Source of the DNA: Burkholderiaceae bacterium
Lineage (GTDB): Bacteria > Pseudomonadota > Gammaproteobacteria > Burkholderiales > Burkholderiaceae_E
DNA length: 64,000 bases
Direction of reading: 5' to 3'
Assembly: GCA_021463505.1 (NCBI GenBank)
Contig: JAJTYR010000010.1
Coordinates: 17,009 to 81,008, forward strand
This document shows positions 17,021-24,757 of the stretch, piece by piece. A program made the position numbers and the translations under genes. The notes under the pieces are model-generated. The model saw only the letters and a list, made by a program, of their open reading frames with translations, was not told where the DNA came from and searched no databases. Positions within the stretch are counted from its first letter, which is position 1; every line of letters begins with the position of its first letter.

Positions 17021-18322
17021 CTATAGCCGCCACGCGGTAATTCCCGCCCGCGCCAGGGCCTGCTGGTCGAACAGGCTCTTGACATCGGCGAGCACCGGCT
17101 TGTCGCCCCTGAGCAAGGCCCTCAGATCGTCGGCAGTCCGCGACGCGTACTGCCGATGGGCCACCGCAACCACCAGGGCGTCGACCTGCGCGTGCGGCGC
17201 GATGCTGCCGACCACCACGCCCGGATATTCGCGGGCCAGCTCGCCAGCGTCCGCATACGGATCCTCCGCCACCACCCTGATCCCGAAATCCTGGAACTCG
17301 CGGATGATGTCGATGACCTTGCTGTTGCGGATGTCCGGGCAGTTCTCCTTGAACGTGAGGCCCAGCACGCCGACGGTCGCGCGCGTCACGTCGATGCCGT
17401 TCTGGATCATCTTCTTGATCGTGGTGCGCGCGACGTAACGGCCCATGTTGTCGTTGATGCGGCGCCCGGCCAGGATGACCTGCGGAATGTAGCCGACCTT
17501 TTCCGCCTTGTCGGTCAGGTAGTAGGGATCGACGCCGATGCAGTGCCCGCCGACCAGCCCCGGGCGGAACGGCAGGAAGTTCCACTTGGTCCCCGCCGCC
17601 TCGAGCACGGCCCGGGTGTCGATGTCGAGCCGCGCGAACAGCACGCTGAGCTCGTTCATCAGGGCGATGTTCAGGTCGCGCTGCGTGTTCTCGATCACCT
17701 TGGCCGCTTCTGCCACGCGGATGCTCGGCGCCTTGTGGGTTCCGGCCGTGATGATCTCGCGGTACAGGCCGTCGATCGTCTCCGCCACTTCGGGCGTCGA
17801 CCCCGAGGTGACCTTCCTGATGGTCGCGACCCTGTGCTCCTTGTCGCCCGGGTTGATCCGCTCGGGGCTGTAGCCAGCGAAGAAGTCGCGGTTGAACGTC
17901 AAGCCGGATACGCGTTCGAGCACGGGAACGCAATCCTCTTCGGTCGCGCCCGGATAGACCGTCGACTCGTAGATGACGATGTCACCCTTCCCGAGCACTC
18001 TCCCGATGGTCTCGGAAGCCTTCAGCAACGGACCGAGGTCGGGGCGCTTGTGCTCGTCGATCGGCGTCGGCACGGTCACGATGTACACGTTGCAGGCGGC
18101 CAGGTCCGCCGGATCCGACGTGAAGCGCAAGCCGGCAGCCTCGCGCAATTCGGCATCCCCGACTTCGAGGGTGGCGTCATGCCCTGCGCGCAGGGCTTCG
18201 ATGCGCTCGACGTTGATGTCGAAGCCGACGACGACACGTCGCTTGGCGAACTCGACGGCCAACGGGAGGCCGACGTAGCCGAGCCCGATGATCCCGAGGT
18301 GCAGGTCACGCGTTGAGGGCAT
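17021..18322 (-). CDS. wbpA: UDP-N-acetyl-D-glucosamine 6-dehydrogenase (WbpA/TviB family)
   Basis: A 433-aa nucleotide-sugar dehydrogenase with a Rossmann start (GIIGLGYVGLPLAVEF), TVPTPIDEHKRPDL, YESTVYPGATEEDCVP, FFAGYSPERINPGD, the catalytic Cys loop GLVGGHCIGVDPYYL near residue 265, and a C-terminal GLTFKENCPDIRNSK. These variants mark the WbpA/TviB branch, which oxidises UDP-GlcNAc to UDP-GlcNAcA, not the UDP-glucose branch (a separate Ugd is at 34-35.4 kb). This is the first step of UDP-ManNAc3NAcA synthesis and feeds the pathway encoded on the other strand. It is probably the first gene of a two-gene operon with the acyltransferase. Confidence 0.9.
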   Translation of the reverse strand: MPSTRDLHLGIIGLGYVGLPLAVEFAKRRVVVGFDINVERIEALRAGHDATLEVGDAELREAAGLRFTSDPADLAACNVYIVTVPTPIDEHKRPDLGPLLKASETIGRVLGKGDIVIYESTVYPGATEEDCVPVLERVSGLTFNRDFFAGYSPERINPGDKEHRVATIRKVTSGSTPEVAETIDGLYREIITAGTHKAPSIRVAEAAKVIENTQRDLNIALMNELSVLFARLDIDTRAVLEAAGTKWNFLPFRPGLVGGHCIGVDPYYLTDKAEKVGYIPQVILAGRRINDNMGRYVARTTIKKMIQNGIDVTRATVGVLGLTFKENCPDIRNSKVIDIIREFQDFGIRVVAEDPYADAGELAREYPGVVVGSIAPHAQVDALVVAVAHRQYASRTADDLRALLRGDKPVLADVKSLFDQQALARAGITAWRL

Positions 18323-18449
18323 CTTCAGATCAGCCCTTTCGGACTTCCGTGTTGATGTTGAGCGCCGAATTATGTCATTCGAGGGTGCTCGGTGAACTGC
18401 AGGCAGATGCCAGAATTCGTATGAGGAAACGACGCACCTCTGACCAGGC

Positions 18450-18678
18450 TCACGCGCCTGCCCTCCAAGGCACCTCCTGCAACCCTGCGTGGGCCGCCGC
18501 CACGGGAATGAGCCGCCCGGCCACCGGCGCCATCGCCGCCCGCATGCGCTGCGGTGCCACCTTCAGGGCCCGCTCGAGCAAATCGGGCTCGGTTTCGGCC
18601 AGCACCGCCGCGAGAACCAGGGTTTGGCGACGATCCTTCTCTGCCTTCTCGGCAAAGCCGCGCCGCTGCGTGCTCGAA
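18450..18678 (-). pseudogene. Possible C-terminal remnant of a nucleotidyltransferase-fold protein
   Basis: The minus strand reads RRGFAEKAEKDRRQTLVLAA, then VLAETEPDLLERALKVAPQR, and ends at a stop at 18450. The wording (FAEKAxKDRxQ, then VLxExxPxxLExA) resembles the tail of GSU2403-type nucleotidyltransferase-fold proteins. No start or catalytic core is seen and the frame runs into the HigA-like gene. The rest of the 356-bp interval 18323-18678 shows nothing recognisable. It is most likely the leftover end of a lost gene. The family assignment is from memory of the motif and is weak. Confidence 0.3.
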
Positions 18679-19104
18679 TTACCCGACAATTCCGGATTCC
18701 ATTGGGCAAAAAGCTGGCGCCGGTCGGGGCGCCCTGTCGTTCGAGCGTCGCACGGTCCTCGCCGTCGACCGAGTCCATCCCAGAAACAATGCCGCACTCA
18801 CGTCGAACCGTCGCGCCAGCCTCCTGGCGATCTCCTTGCTGATGCCACGCCGGCCGTTCAGGATGTCCGATATCCGCCCCTGCGGAGCGCAGTCGTCAAG
18901 GTCTGCCTGGTTCAGGCCGTGCTGGTTCATCAGGATGCGCAGCACTTCCTTCGGCTCGGCCCCGGGTATCGGGGCGTGCTCCTCTTCGTAGGCGGCAACC
19001 CGATCGGCCAGGTAATCGAGCACATCGGCCAGCGGGTGGCTCTCGTCGTCGCCGATCTCGTCCAGCAGGATCTCGATGGTCGCCTCGGTTCGGCACGCCG
19101 GCAT
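18679..19104 (-). CDS. HigA-like Xre-family antitoxin/regulator
   Basis: A 141-aa protein. The N-terminal helix region (TEATIEILLDEIGDDESHPL, then LADRVAAYEEEHAPIP) and the following helix-turn-helix (LRILMNQHGLNQADL, GRISDILNGRRGISKEIARR) match HigA antitoxins of RelE/HigB systems. Normal family members end soon after the last helix (FDVSAALFLG). Here about 32 arginine-rich residues follow, so the 3' end may have lost its native stop. No HigB toxin is adjacent on this strand. An ATG at 19131 is an alternative start. It is divergent from the plus-strand pair below, with only 35 bp between starts. Confidence 0.6.
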   Translation of the reverse strand: MPACRTEATIEILLDEIGDDESHPLADVLDYLADRVAAYEEEHAPIPGAEPKEVLRILMNQHGLNQADLDDCAPQGRISDILNGRRGISKEIARRLARRFDVSAALFLGWTRSTARTVRRSNDRAPRPAPAFCPMESGIVG

Positions 19105-19111
19105 TGACAAC

Positions 19112-19135
19112 GCAACACGTTTGCAACACATTTGC
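19112..19135. promoter_or_regulatory. Overlapping direct repeats in the divergent toxin-antitoxin promoter
   Basis: Two near-identical 13-mers, GCAACACGTTTGC (19112-19124) and GCAACACATTTGC (19123-19135), overlap by two bases and fill almost all of the 35 bp between the divergent HigA-like and plus-strand antitoxin starts. Each also has GCAA/TTGC dyad ends. Autoregulatory operators are usual at such positions; binding is inferred. Confidence 0.4.
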
Positions 19136-19139
19136 GGAC

Positions 19140-19433
19140 ATGAAGACCGCCATCCTTCCGCAAGTGCGCGTAGAGCCCCAGCTCCGGGCCGACCTCGAGG
19201 CCGTGTTGCGCGAGGGCGAAACCCTGTCCGACTTTCTCGAAGCCACGGTGCGCCAGGCGGTGGACTACCGGCGCATGCAAGCTGAGTTGGACGCCCGTGC
19301 GGATGCCGCCTGGGTGCGTTTCCAGCAGACCGGTGCCGCAGTGCCGGCCTCGGAAGTGCTTGCCGAGATGCGTGAGCGGCTCGAATCCAGGCGACGGAAA
19401 CTCCAGGGCAGGCACCGACCGGCCAAGGCATGA
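19140..19433 (+). CDS. Antitoxin of a RelE/ParE-type module
   Basis: A 97-aa protein beginning MKTAILPQVRVEPQLRADLE. The first ~45 residues resemble a ribbon-helix-helix antitoxin that binds its own promoter (GETLSDFLEATVRQAV), and the charged tail (ASEVLAEMRERLESRRRK) would wrap the toxin. It overlaps the toxin gene by 4 bp (ATGA), the usual coupling that keeps antitoxin in excess. A TTG at 19104 would extend the frame, but it lies across the divergent promoter and is not favoured. Confidence 0.75.
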   Translation: MKTAILPQVRVEPQLRADLEAVLREGETLSDFLEATVRQAVDYRRMQAELDARADAAWVRFQQTGAAVPASEVLAEMRERLESRRRKLQGRHRPAKA

Positions 19434-19747
19434 CCTTCACGGTCGTTGTCGAGCCTGAAGCGAAGGCCGACCTGTTGCGGCTATACGAGTACCTGCTCGA
19501 GCGCGCGGAGTACGTCGAGGATCTGGATGTTGCCGATCGCGCGCTTCATGCCATCGACGCGGGGCTGGGCGCGTTGGAAAGGACTCCGTTCCTGTTCCGC
19601 AAGGCGGAGGGGGAACGCAGCGCGCTACGCCGCGAACTGGTCATTCCATTTGGGGCGTCCGGCTTCGTCGTGAAGTACGAGATCGCGTCACCCCAACTCG
19701 TGGTGGTCCTGGCAGTTCGGCATCAACATGAGGCCGACTACCGCTGA
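19430..19747 (+). CDS. RelE/ParE-family toxin
   Basis: A 105-aa protein with the RelE/ParE fold pattern: VVVEPEAKADLLRLYEYL at the N-terminus (first strand and helix), a middle RTPFLFRKAEG segment, and the C-terminal strands SGFVVKYEI and LVVVLAVRHQHEADYR. The final VRHQHE..Y pattern is common among ParE-like toxins, which act on gyrase or on mRNA; the target cannot be told from sequence. It is complete and directly follows its antitoxin, so the pair looks functional. Confidence 0.8.
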   Translation: MTFTVVVEPEAKADLLRLYEYLLERAEYVEDLDVADRALHAIDAGLGALERTPFLFRKAEGERSALRRELVIPFGASGFVVKYEIASPQLVVVLAVRHQHEADYR

Positions 19748-19834
19748 GAACGACCATCGCGGCCCACCGCCAGGCGCCGCAAGGCCCGCGCGAAGGCAAC
19801 GGAGGTTGCGCGAAAGCAGGCCCCTCTCCCTGCG

Positions 19835-19857
19835 ACCTCTGAACGGTCGACAGAGGT
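19835..19857. terminator. Stem-loop between convergent toxin and fpr genes
   Basis: ACCTCTG (19835-19841) pairs perfectly with CAGAGGT (19851-19857) around a 9-nt loop. It lies between the ends of two converging genes, so it may stop transcription in both directions. There is no T-run, so it is not a classical intrinsic terminator. The rest of 19748-19874 holds nothing recognised. Confidence 0.35.
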
Positions 19858-19874
19858 GCGCACCGGGGTGACGG

Positions 19875-20648
19875 CTACTGCTCCGCAAACGCCCGCTCCA
19901 CCACGAAGTCTCCCGGCTTCGTGGTGTTCCCCTCGTGAAATCCGCGCGACTCGAGCATCCTCTTCAGGTCGCGCAGCATCGCCGGACTGCCGCAAAGCAT
20001 CACCCGGTCGTTGGCCGCATCGAGCGCCGGCGCCCCGAGATCCTCGAACAGCTTGCCGCTCGCCATCAGTTCGGTGATCCGACCCATGTTGACGAACGCC
20101 TCGCGCGTCACCGTCGGGTAGTAGCGCAGCTTGCCCGTCACCAGGTCGCCCAGGAACTCGTGCCTGGGCAGGTGTTCGAGCAGGTAGTCGTGATAGGCCA
20201 GTTCGTCCACCTCGCGCACGCTGTGCACCAGGATCACCTGTTCGAAGCGCTCGTAGGTCTCGGGGTCGCGCACCACGCTCATGAACGGCGCGAGCCCGGT
20301 GCCGGTGGCCAGCAGGTACAGCCGCTTGCCCGGCAGCAGGTAGTCGATCAGCAGCGTGCCGGTGGGCTTGCGCCCGACGATGATGCGGTCGCCCGGCTCG
20401 AGGTGCTGCAGCTTCGAAGTGAGCGGGCCGCCGGGCACCTTGATGCTCAGGAACTCGAGATGGTCCTCGTGGTTCGGGCTCACGATGCTGTAGGCGCGCA
20501 TCAGTTTCCTGCCGCCCTCTTCCAGGCCGATCATCGTGAAGTGGCCGTTGCTGAAGCGCAGCGACTGGCCGCGCGTGGTGGTGAAGCTGAACAGCCGATC
20601 GGTCCAGTGGTGCACGCTCAGCACCTGTTCTTCGTGGAATGCGCTCAT
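19875..20648 (-). CDS. fpr: Ferredoxin/flavodoxin-NADP+ reductase
   Basis: A 257-aa single-chain FAD enzyme of the bacterial FPR class. It has the FAD-binding RAYSIVSPNHE near residue 51, the NADP-binding LLATGTGLAPFMSVVRDP near residue 111 and VMLCGSPAML near residue 214. It moves electrons between NADPH and ferredoxin or flavodoxin. The C-terminus (FVVERAFAEQ) is the extended Fpr-type end. It is divergent from the IclR regulator with a 153-bp gap, but nothing links it to taurine genes. No signal peptide; cytoplasmic. Confidence 0.9.
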   Translation of the reverse strand: MSAFHEEQVLSVHHWTDRLFSFTTTRGQSLRFSNGHFTMIGLEEGGRKLMRAYSIVSPNHEDHLEFLSIKVPGGPLTSKLQHLEPGDRIIVGRKPTGTLLIDYLLPGKRLYLLATGTGLAPFMSVVRDPETYERFEQVILVHSVREVDELAYHDYLLEHLPRHEFLGDLVTGKLRYYPTVTREAFVNMGRITELMASGKLFEDLGAPALDAANDRVMLCGSPAMLRDLKRMLESRGFHEGNTTKPGDFVVERAFAEQ

Positions 20649-20801
20649 GGGGCGGGAGGGCCGGGAAAGGCCGTTTCGGAAAAGGTCGCGACGACGCGAA
20701 TTCTAGTGCAGCGAATGCTTCATTCACCCGAAAAGCCCGCATCACGTCTCGGAAACCGGTACAATATGCGTCGAATTCATGAACTGAATATCGAGGCACG
20801 G

Positions 20802-21662
20802 ATGGAAGACATGCCGCGTGACAACGCTGCGCAGGCCCCCCGGATCGACGGCGACACCCCCACGATGCGCCTGGTCGCGCTGCTGGAGGTCATTGCCTCG
20901 AAGGACGAATTCGTGACCCTGCAGGGCCTGGTCGACGAAACCGGCCTGCCCAAGCCGACGCTGCACCGCATGCTGCACCAGCTCGAATCCGCGCGCCTGC
21001 TGCAGCGCGAGCGCGACGGCCGCAGCTACGGCACCGGCGCGCGCCTGCGCCGGCTGGCCGAGAACCTGCTGCTCAACGACACGGCGCACAGCGCGCGGCG
21101 CGCAGTGCTGCGCCGGCTGAAGGACGAAATTGGCGAGAGCTGCAACATCACCACCCTGTCGGGCGGCGACGTGCTCTACCTCGATCGCGTGGAGACCGCC
21201 GCCCCGCTGCGCTTCTACCTGCATCCCGGCTCGCGCGTGCCGGCGCACTGTTCGGCCAGCGGCAAGCTGTTCCTCGCGCAGATGACGCCGGCGCAGCGCG
21301 CGCGCGTGCTCGGCCCCGGTCCGATGCAGCGCTATACGCCGAACACGATCACCGACCCCGAGGCGCTCGAGCGCGAACTGGAGAAAGTGCGTCGCGACGG
21401 TTACGCGCTCGACGACGAAGAGTTCCTTCCGGGGCTGGTCTGCGTGGCGGTGCTCGTGCCCGCGGCCGACGGCGGGCGCTCGAACATGGGGCTCGCGGTG
21501 CAGGCGCCGATCATGCGGCTCAATGCCGCGCAAGCGGTCGAGTTGCTGCCGGTGCTGCGGCGCGCCGCGCTCGACCTCGTCGACCCGGACGAACAGCCGG
21601 CGAAGGGGGCGCGCACGCGCCGGCAGGGCGACGACCCTGCCGACGAGCGGCTCAGCGCGTGA
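20802..21662 (+). CDS. IclR-family transcriptional regulator
   Basis: A 286-aa regulator with an N-terminal winged helix-turn-helix (TMRLVALLEVIASKDEFVTL, then GLPKPTLHRMLHQLE) and a C-terminal effector domain (LYLDRVETAAPLRFYLHPGS, PAHCSASGKLFLA, DDEEFLPGLVCVAVLVP). The start at 20802 follows a GAGG site at 20793-20796 with 5-nt spacing. An upstream in-frame ATG (20766) lies right after a TACAAT -10-like hexamer (20760-20765), which would put it at or before the transcript start. It converges on the TRAP transporter and is the only regulator in the taurine locus, where a MocR-type TauR is more usual, so control of the tau genes is inferred. Confidence 0.85.
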   Translation: MEDMPRDNAAQAPRIDGDTPTMRLVALLEVIASKDEFVTLQGLVDETGLPKPTLHRMLHQLESARLLQRERDGRSYGTGARLRRLAENLLLNDTAHSARRAVLRRLKDEIGESCNITTLSGGDVLYLDRVETAAPLRFYLHPGSRVPAHCSASGKLFLAQMTPAQRARVLGPGPMQRYTPNTITDPEALERELEKVRRDGYALDDEEFLPGLVCVAVLVPAADGGRSNMGLAVQAPIMRLNAAQAVELLPVLRRAALDLVDPDEQPAKGARTRRQGDDPADERLSA

Positions 21663-21699
21663 AGCAGCCCACGCCCACCGGAATGCGTCGAGCGCGGCA

Positions 21700-23043
21700 T
21701 CAGGAGTAGCCGAAGAGGCGCGGTATCCATAGCGAGATCTCCGGGAAGAACGCGATCAGGAAGACCGCGACGGTTGCGGCGAGCATGAACGGCAGCGCGC
21801 GCACCGTGATCGCCTCGACGCTCGATCCGCCGATGCCCGAGGCGACGAACAGGTTCTCGCCCAGCGGCGGCGTCATGAAACCGACCGACAGCGCGCAGAT
21901 CACGACAATGCCCACGTGGGTCGGATCGGCGCCGAGCGAGAACATCACCGGCATCAGCACCGGCACCAGGATCATGATCGCCGCCAGCGTCTCCATGAAC
22001 ATGCCGACGATCAGCAGGAAGACGATCGTCAGCGTCCAGATCAGGTACATGTCGGAGGTGAGCGCGAGCAGCGATTCGGCGATCACTGCGGGAATGCGCT
22101 GCTCCACCAGCAGGCGGCCGAACACGGTGGCCGCGAACAGGATCATCAGCACGCGCCCGGTGATCCAGGTGGTGGTGCGCAACGCGTGAAGCACTGCCCT
22201 GAACTTCAGTTCGCGGTGCAGGAACAGGCCGACGAACAGCGTGTAGAAGATCGCGACCACCGCCGATTCGGTCGGCGTGAACAGGCCCGTGTAGATCCCG
22301 CCGAGGATCACGAACGGCGCCAGCACCGACCAGATGCCCTTGCGCAGCGCCGTGCCGATCTCGCCGAACGACCAGCGCTCGGCCATACCGCGGTAGCCGC
22401 GGCGCTTCGAGATCAGGTAATTCGTCACCAGCAGCGCGATCGCCATCAGGATGCCGGGCAGCACGCCGGCGATGAACAGCTTCGGGATCGACAGCGAAGC
22501 GAATTCGCCGTGCGCCTTGATGTCGGCGGCCGTCGGTGCGAGGCTCATCGCCGCGATGCCGAAGATCACCATCGGGATCGACGGCGGAATGATGATGCCC
22601 AGCCCGCCGGAAGCGGCAGTGACCGCCGACGCGTAGCTGCGCTCGTAGTGGCGCCGCGTCATCGCCGGGATCATCAGCATGCCGACGGCAGCGGTGGTGG
22701 CCGGGCCCGAGCCGGAGATCGCACCGAAGAACAGGCAGGCGATCACCGTGGCGGCGCCCAGGCCACCGGTGATCGGTCCGGCGAGCGTTTCCGCGATGTC
22801 GACCAGGCGCTTCGAGATGCCGGCGGCCTCCATCAGCGCGCCGGCCAGCACGAACGCCGGCAGCGCCATCAGCGGAAAGCTTCCCACGGAGGTGAACGCG
22901 ATCTGCACGAACGCGATCGGGTTCTTCTCGAGCGCGAGAAACGCGAACATGGCGGCGCCGGCCAGCGCGACGGTGATCGGCGCACCGATCAGCATCAGCA
23001 GCAGGAAGCCGCCGAAGAGGATTTCGACGACGAAATTTTCCAT
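21700..23043 (-). CDS. TRAP transporter large permease (DctM/TauM-like)
   Basis: A 447-aa membrane protein with about twelve helices and typical DctM segments: GAPITVALAGAAMFAFLAL near the N-terminus, LPAFVLAGALMEAAGI, GSGPATTAAVGMLMIPAM, and GLGIIIPPSIPMVIFG. It forms the sodium-driven channel of a tripartite solute transporter with the Q and P subunits upstream on the same strand. Its substrate is inferred to be taurine or a related organosulfonate from the linked taurine dehydrogenase and Xsc. It starts 18 bp after the DctQ stop, so the two are probably translated together. Confidence 0.9.
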   Translation of the reverse strand: MENFVVEILFGGFLLLMLIGAPITVALAGAAMFAFLALEKNPIAFVQIAFTSVGSFPLMALPAFVLAGALMEAAGISKRLVDIAETLAGPITGGLGAATVIACLFFGAISGSGPATTAAVGMLMIPAMTRRHYERSYASAVTAASGGLGIIIPPSIPMVIFGIAAMSLAPTAADIKAHGEFASLSIPKLFIAGVLPGILMAIALLVTNYLISKRRGYRGMAERWSFGEIGTALRKGIWSVLAPFVILGGIYTGLFTPTESAVVAIFYTLFVGLFLHRELKFRAVLHALRTTTWITGRVLMILFAATVFGRLLVEQRIPAVIAESLLALTSDMYLIWTLTIVFLLIVGMFMETLAAIMILVPVLMPVMFSLGADPTHVGIVVICALSVGFMTPPLGENLFVASGIGGSSVEAITVRALPFMLAATVAVFLIAFFPEISLWIPRLFGYS

Positions 23044-23061
23044 CGACGTTCTCCGCTGGCG

Positions 23062-23616
23062 TCAGGCTTGCGAGCCCGAACCGGCCGCGCTCGCCTTCTT
23101 GAGCGCCTCGATCTCCTCGGCCTCGGGGTCGCGGATCTCCACGCCCTTGACCAGTGTCTGGTAGTTGTTCCAGAGGATGCGGATCGACATCAGCGTGAAG
23201 GCCACCGGCAAGACCATGTAGAAGACCTTCATCGGCACGCCGATCGTCTGCGACTTCCAGAACGGATTCATCCGGCTGACGAACTCGTAGCTCAGGTAGA
23301 CGAAGTACAGGTTGAACGCGACCCACAGCAGGTCGGCGAACGCCTCGGACACCTTCCTGACGATCGGCGGGAAGAACATGAACTGGAAGGTGACGCGGTT
23401 GTGCGCCGACATGCGTGCGGCCACCGAGGCGCCCAGATAGGCGAACCAGACGAACAGGTAGGTCGCCAGCTCCTCGCCCCACGGGATCGAGTACAGGAAG
23501 AACTGCCGCAGCAGGATCTGCACGAACAGCAGCAGCATGAAGAACGCGAGCAGCGCGTCGCAGACGTACTCCTCGAAATGGGTCGCGAGATCGGAAAGGA
23601 TGCCCCGGATCGACAT
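23062..23616 (-). CDS. TRAP transporter small permease (DctQ/TauL-like)
   Basis: A 184-aa protein with four hydrophobic helices and the DctQ-type pattern FVQILLRQFFLYSIPWGEEL followed by FVWFAYLGASVAA. It pairs with DctM in the inner membrane. The C-terminal ~30 residues are polar and cytoplasmic. It is separated from the binding protein gene upstream by 88 bp containing a strong stem-loop. Confidence 0.9.
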   Translation of the reverse strand: MSIRGILSDLATHFEEYVCDALLAFFMLLLFVQILLRQFFLYSIPWGEELATYLFVWFAYLGASVAARMSAHNRVTFQFMFFPPIVRKVSEAFADLLWVAFNLYFVYLSYEFVSRMNPFWKSQTIGVPMKVFYMVLPVAFTLMSIRILWNNYQTLVKGVEIRDPEAEEIEALKKASAAGSGSQA

Positions 23617-23659
23617 GGATATCTCCGTCGGGTGGAGGGTGCCGCCGATCGTCGCGCGC

Positions 23660-23686
23660 CGCCGCCCGGCGCGGCAGCGGGCGGCG
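23660..23686 (-). terminator. GC-rich stem-loop between binding protein and permease genes
   Basis: CGCCGCCC (23660-23667) pairs with GGGCGGCG (23679-23686) around an 11-nt loop in the dctP-dctQ gap. No T-run follows in the transcript. Such hairpins between a solute-binding protein gene and its permease genes often protect or attenuate the message so that more binding protein is made; that role is inferred. Confidence 0.4.
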
Positions 23687-23704
23687 ACGTGGATGCGTGC
23701 CGAC

Positions 23705-24700
23705 TCAGCGGCCGAGTTCCTTCAGCACGCGGTCGAGTTTTTCCTTCCCGCCGATGCTCTTGTGGAACTTCGGCCAGACGTTCTTCGCCTTCTCGATCCA
23801 CTCCTTCTCGCCGTTGGCCGGATCGACGATCTCCATGCCGCGCGCGGCCAGATCCTTGCCGATCTTCTCCTCGCTGGCGAGCAGGTAGCGGTAGCTCTCC
23901 TCGGTGGCTTCACGCCCCGCGTCGAGGATCGCCTTCTGCACATCGGGTTTCTGCGCCTTGAAGACCTGCTCGCTGACCACCATCGGCTCGAGCGAGAAGA
24001 TGTAGCGGATGTTGGTGATGTACTTCTGTACCTCGTAGAACTTCATCGCCGAAATCGTGATGTACGGGTTGTCCTGGCCGTCGATCACGCGCTGCTGCAG
24101 GCCGGTGAAGGTTTCCGACCAGGCCATCGGCGTGGGGTTGATGCCCCAGGCCTGGTAGGCGGCGATCATGATCTCGTTCTTCGGCACGCGGATGACCAGG
24201 CCCTGCAGGTCCGCGAGCGTCTTCACCGGACGCTTCGAGTTGGTCAGCCGGCGAAAGCCCGAGTACGTCCAGCCGATGATGCGCACGCCGGCGTCGCGCA
24301 CGGTGTTCTCGGCGAGTTCCTTGCCGACGGGACCCGTGGTCAGCTTCTTCGCCTCCTCGGCACTCTGGATCACGTACGGCAGCGTGAGCACGCCCACCGT
24401 GGGCGAGAACGGCGTGATGTTGTTGATCGCCAGGATCGAGAAGTCGAGCAACCCCATCGCGGCGTTGTTGACCGTGTCTTCTTCGCTGCCGAGTTGGCTG
24501 TTGGGGAACAGGTCCGCCTTGTGAGCGCCGCCGGTCTTCTCGGCGAACAGCCTGGCGAACGTCAGGCCGAAGTGATGCTGCGTGCCACCGGCGGCGTCAC
24601 CAATGGCGACCTTGAAGGTCTTGGCGACGGCGGCCGGGGCGCCGGCCAGCAGGCCGGCGGCGGCGAACAGCGATACCAGCAGGGTCTTGCGCAGTCTCAT
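23705..24700 (-). CDS. TRAP transporter solute-binding protein (DctP/TauK-like)
   Basis: A 331-aa periplasmic protein with a clear Sec signal peptide (MRLRKTLLVSLFAAAGLLAG, cleavage likely after AVA near residue 26). DctP hallmarks follow: FPNSQLGSEEDTVNNAAMG, the GVRIIGWTYSGFRRLT segment, and RVPKNEIMIAAYQAWG with the Arg that usually clamps an anionic ligand. As the first gene of the transporter block, directly downstream of the taurine dehydrogenase large subunit, it is inferred to bind taurine or another small sulfonate. Confidence 0.9.
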   Translation of the reverse strand: MRLRKTLLVSLFAAAGLLAGAPAAVAKTFKVAIGDAAGGTQHHFGLTFARLFAEKTGGAHKADLFPNSQLGSEEDTVNNAAMGLLDFSILAINNITPFSPTVGVLTLPYVIQSAEEAKKLTTGPVGKELAENTVRDAGVRIIGWTYSGFRRLTNSKRPVKTLADLQGLVIRVPKNEIMIAAYQAWGINPTPMAWSETFTGLQQRVIDGQDNPYITISAMKFYEVQKYITNIRYIFSLEPMVVSEQVFKAQKPDVQKAILDAGREATEESYRYLLASEEKIGKDLAARGMEIVDPANGEKEWIEKAKNVWPKFHKSIGGKEKLDRVLKELGR

Positions 24701-24757
24701 CGACGTCTCCTCGGGTGCAGTGGTGGTCGTGGTGGCGGGTGGATGGCGGAGGCCGGG

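Noticed and set aside
19935..20801. Extension of the IclR frame upstream through fpr
   Set aside because: It is antisense to fpr; a ribosome site and a -10-like hexamer near 20760-20800 place the true start at 20802.
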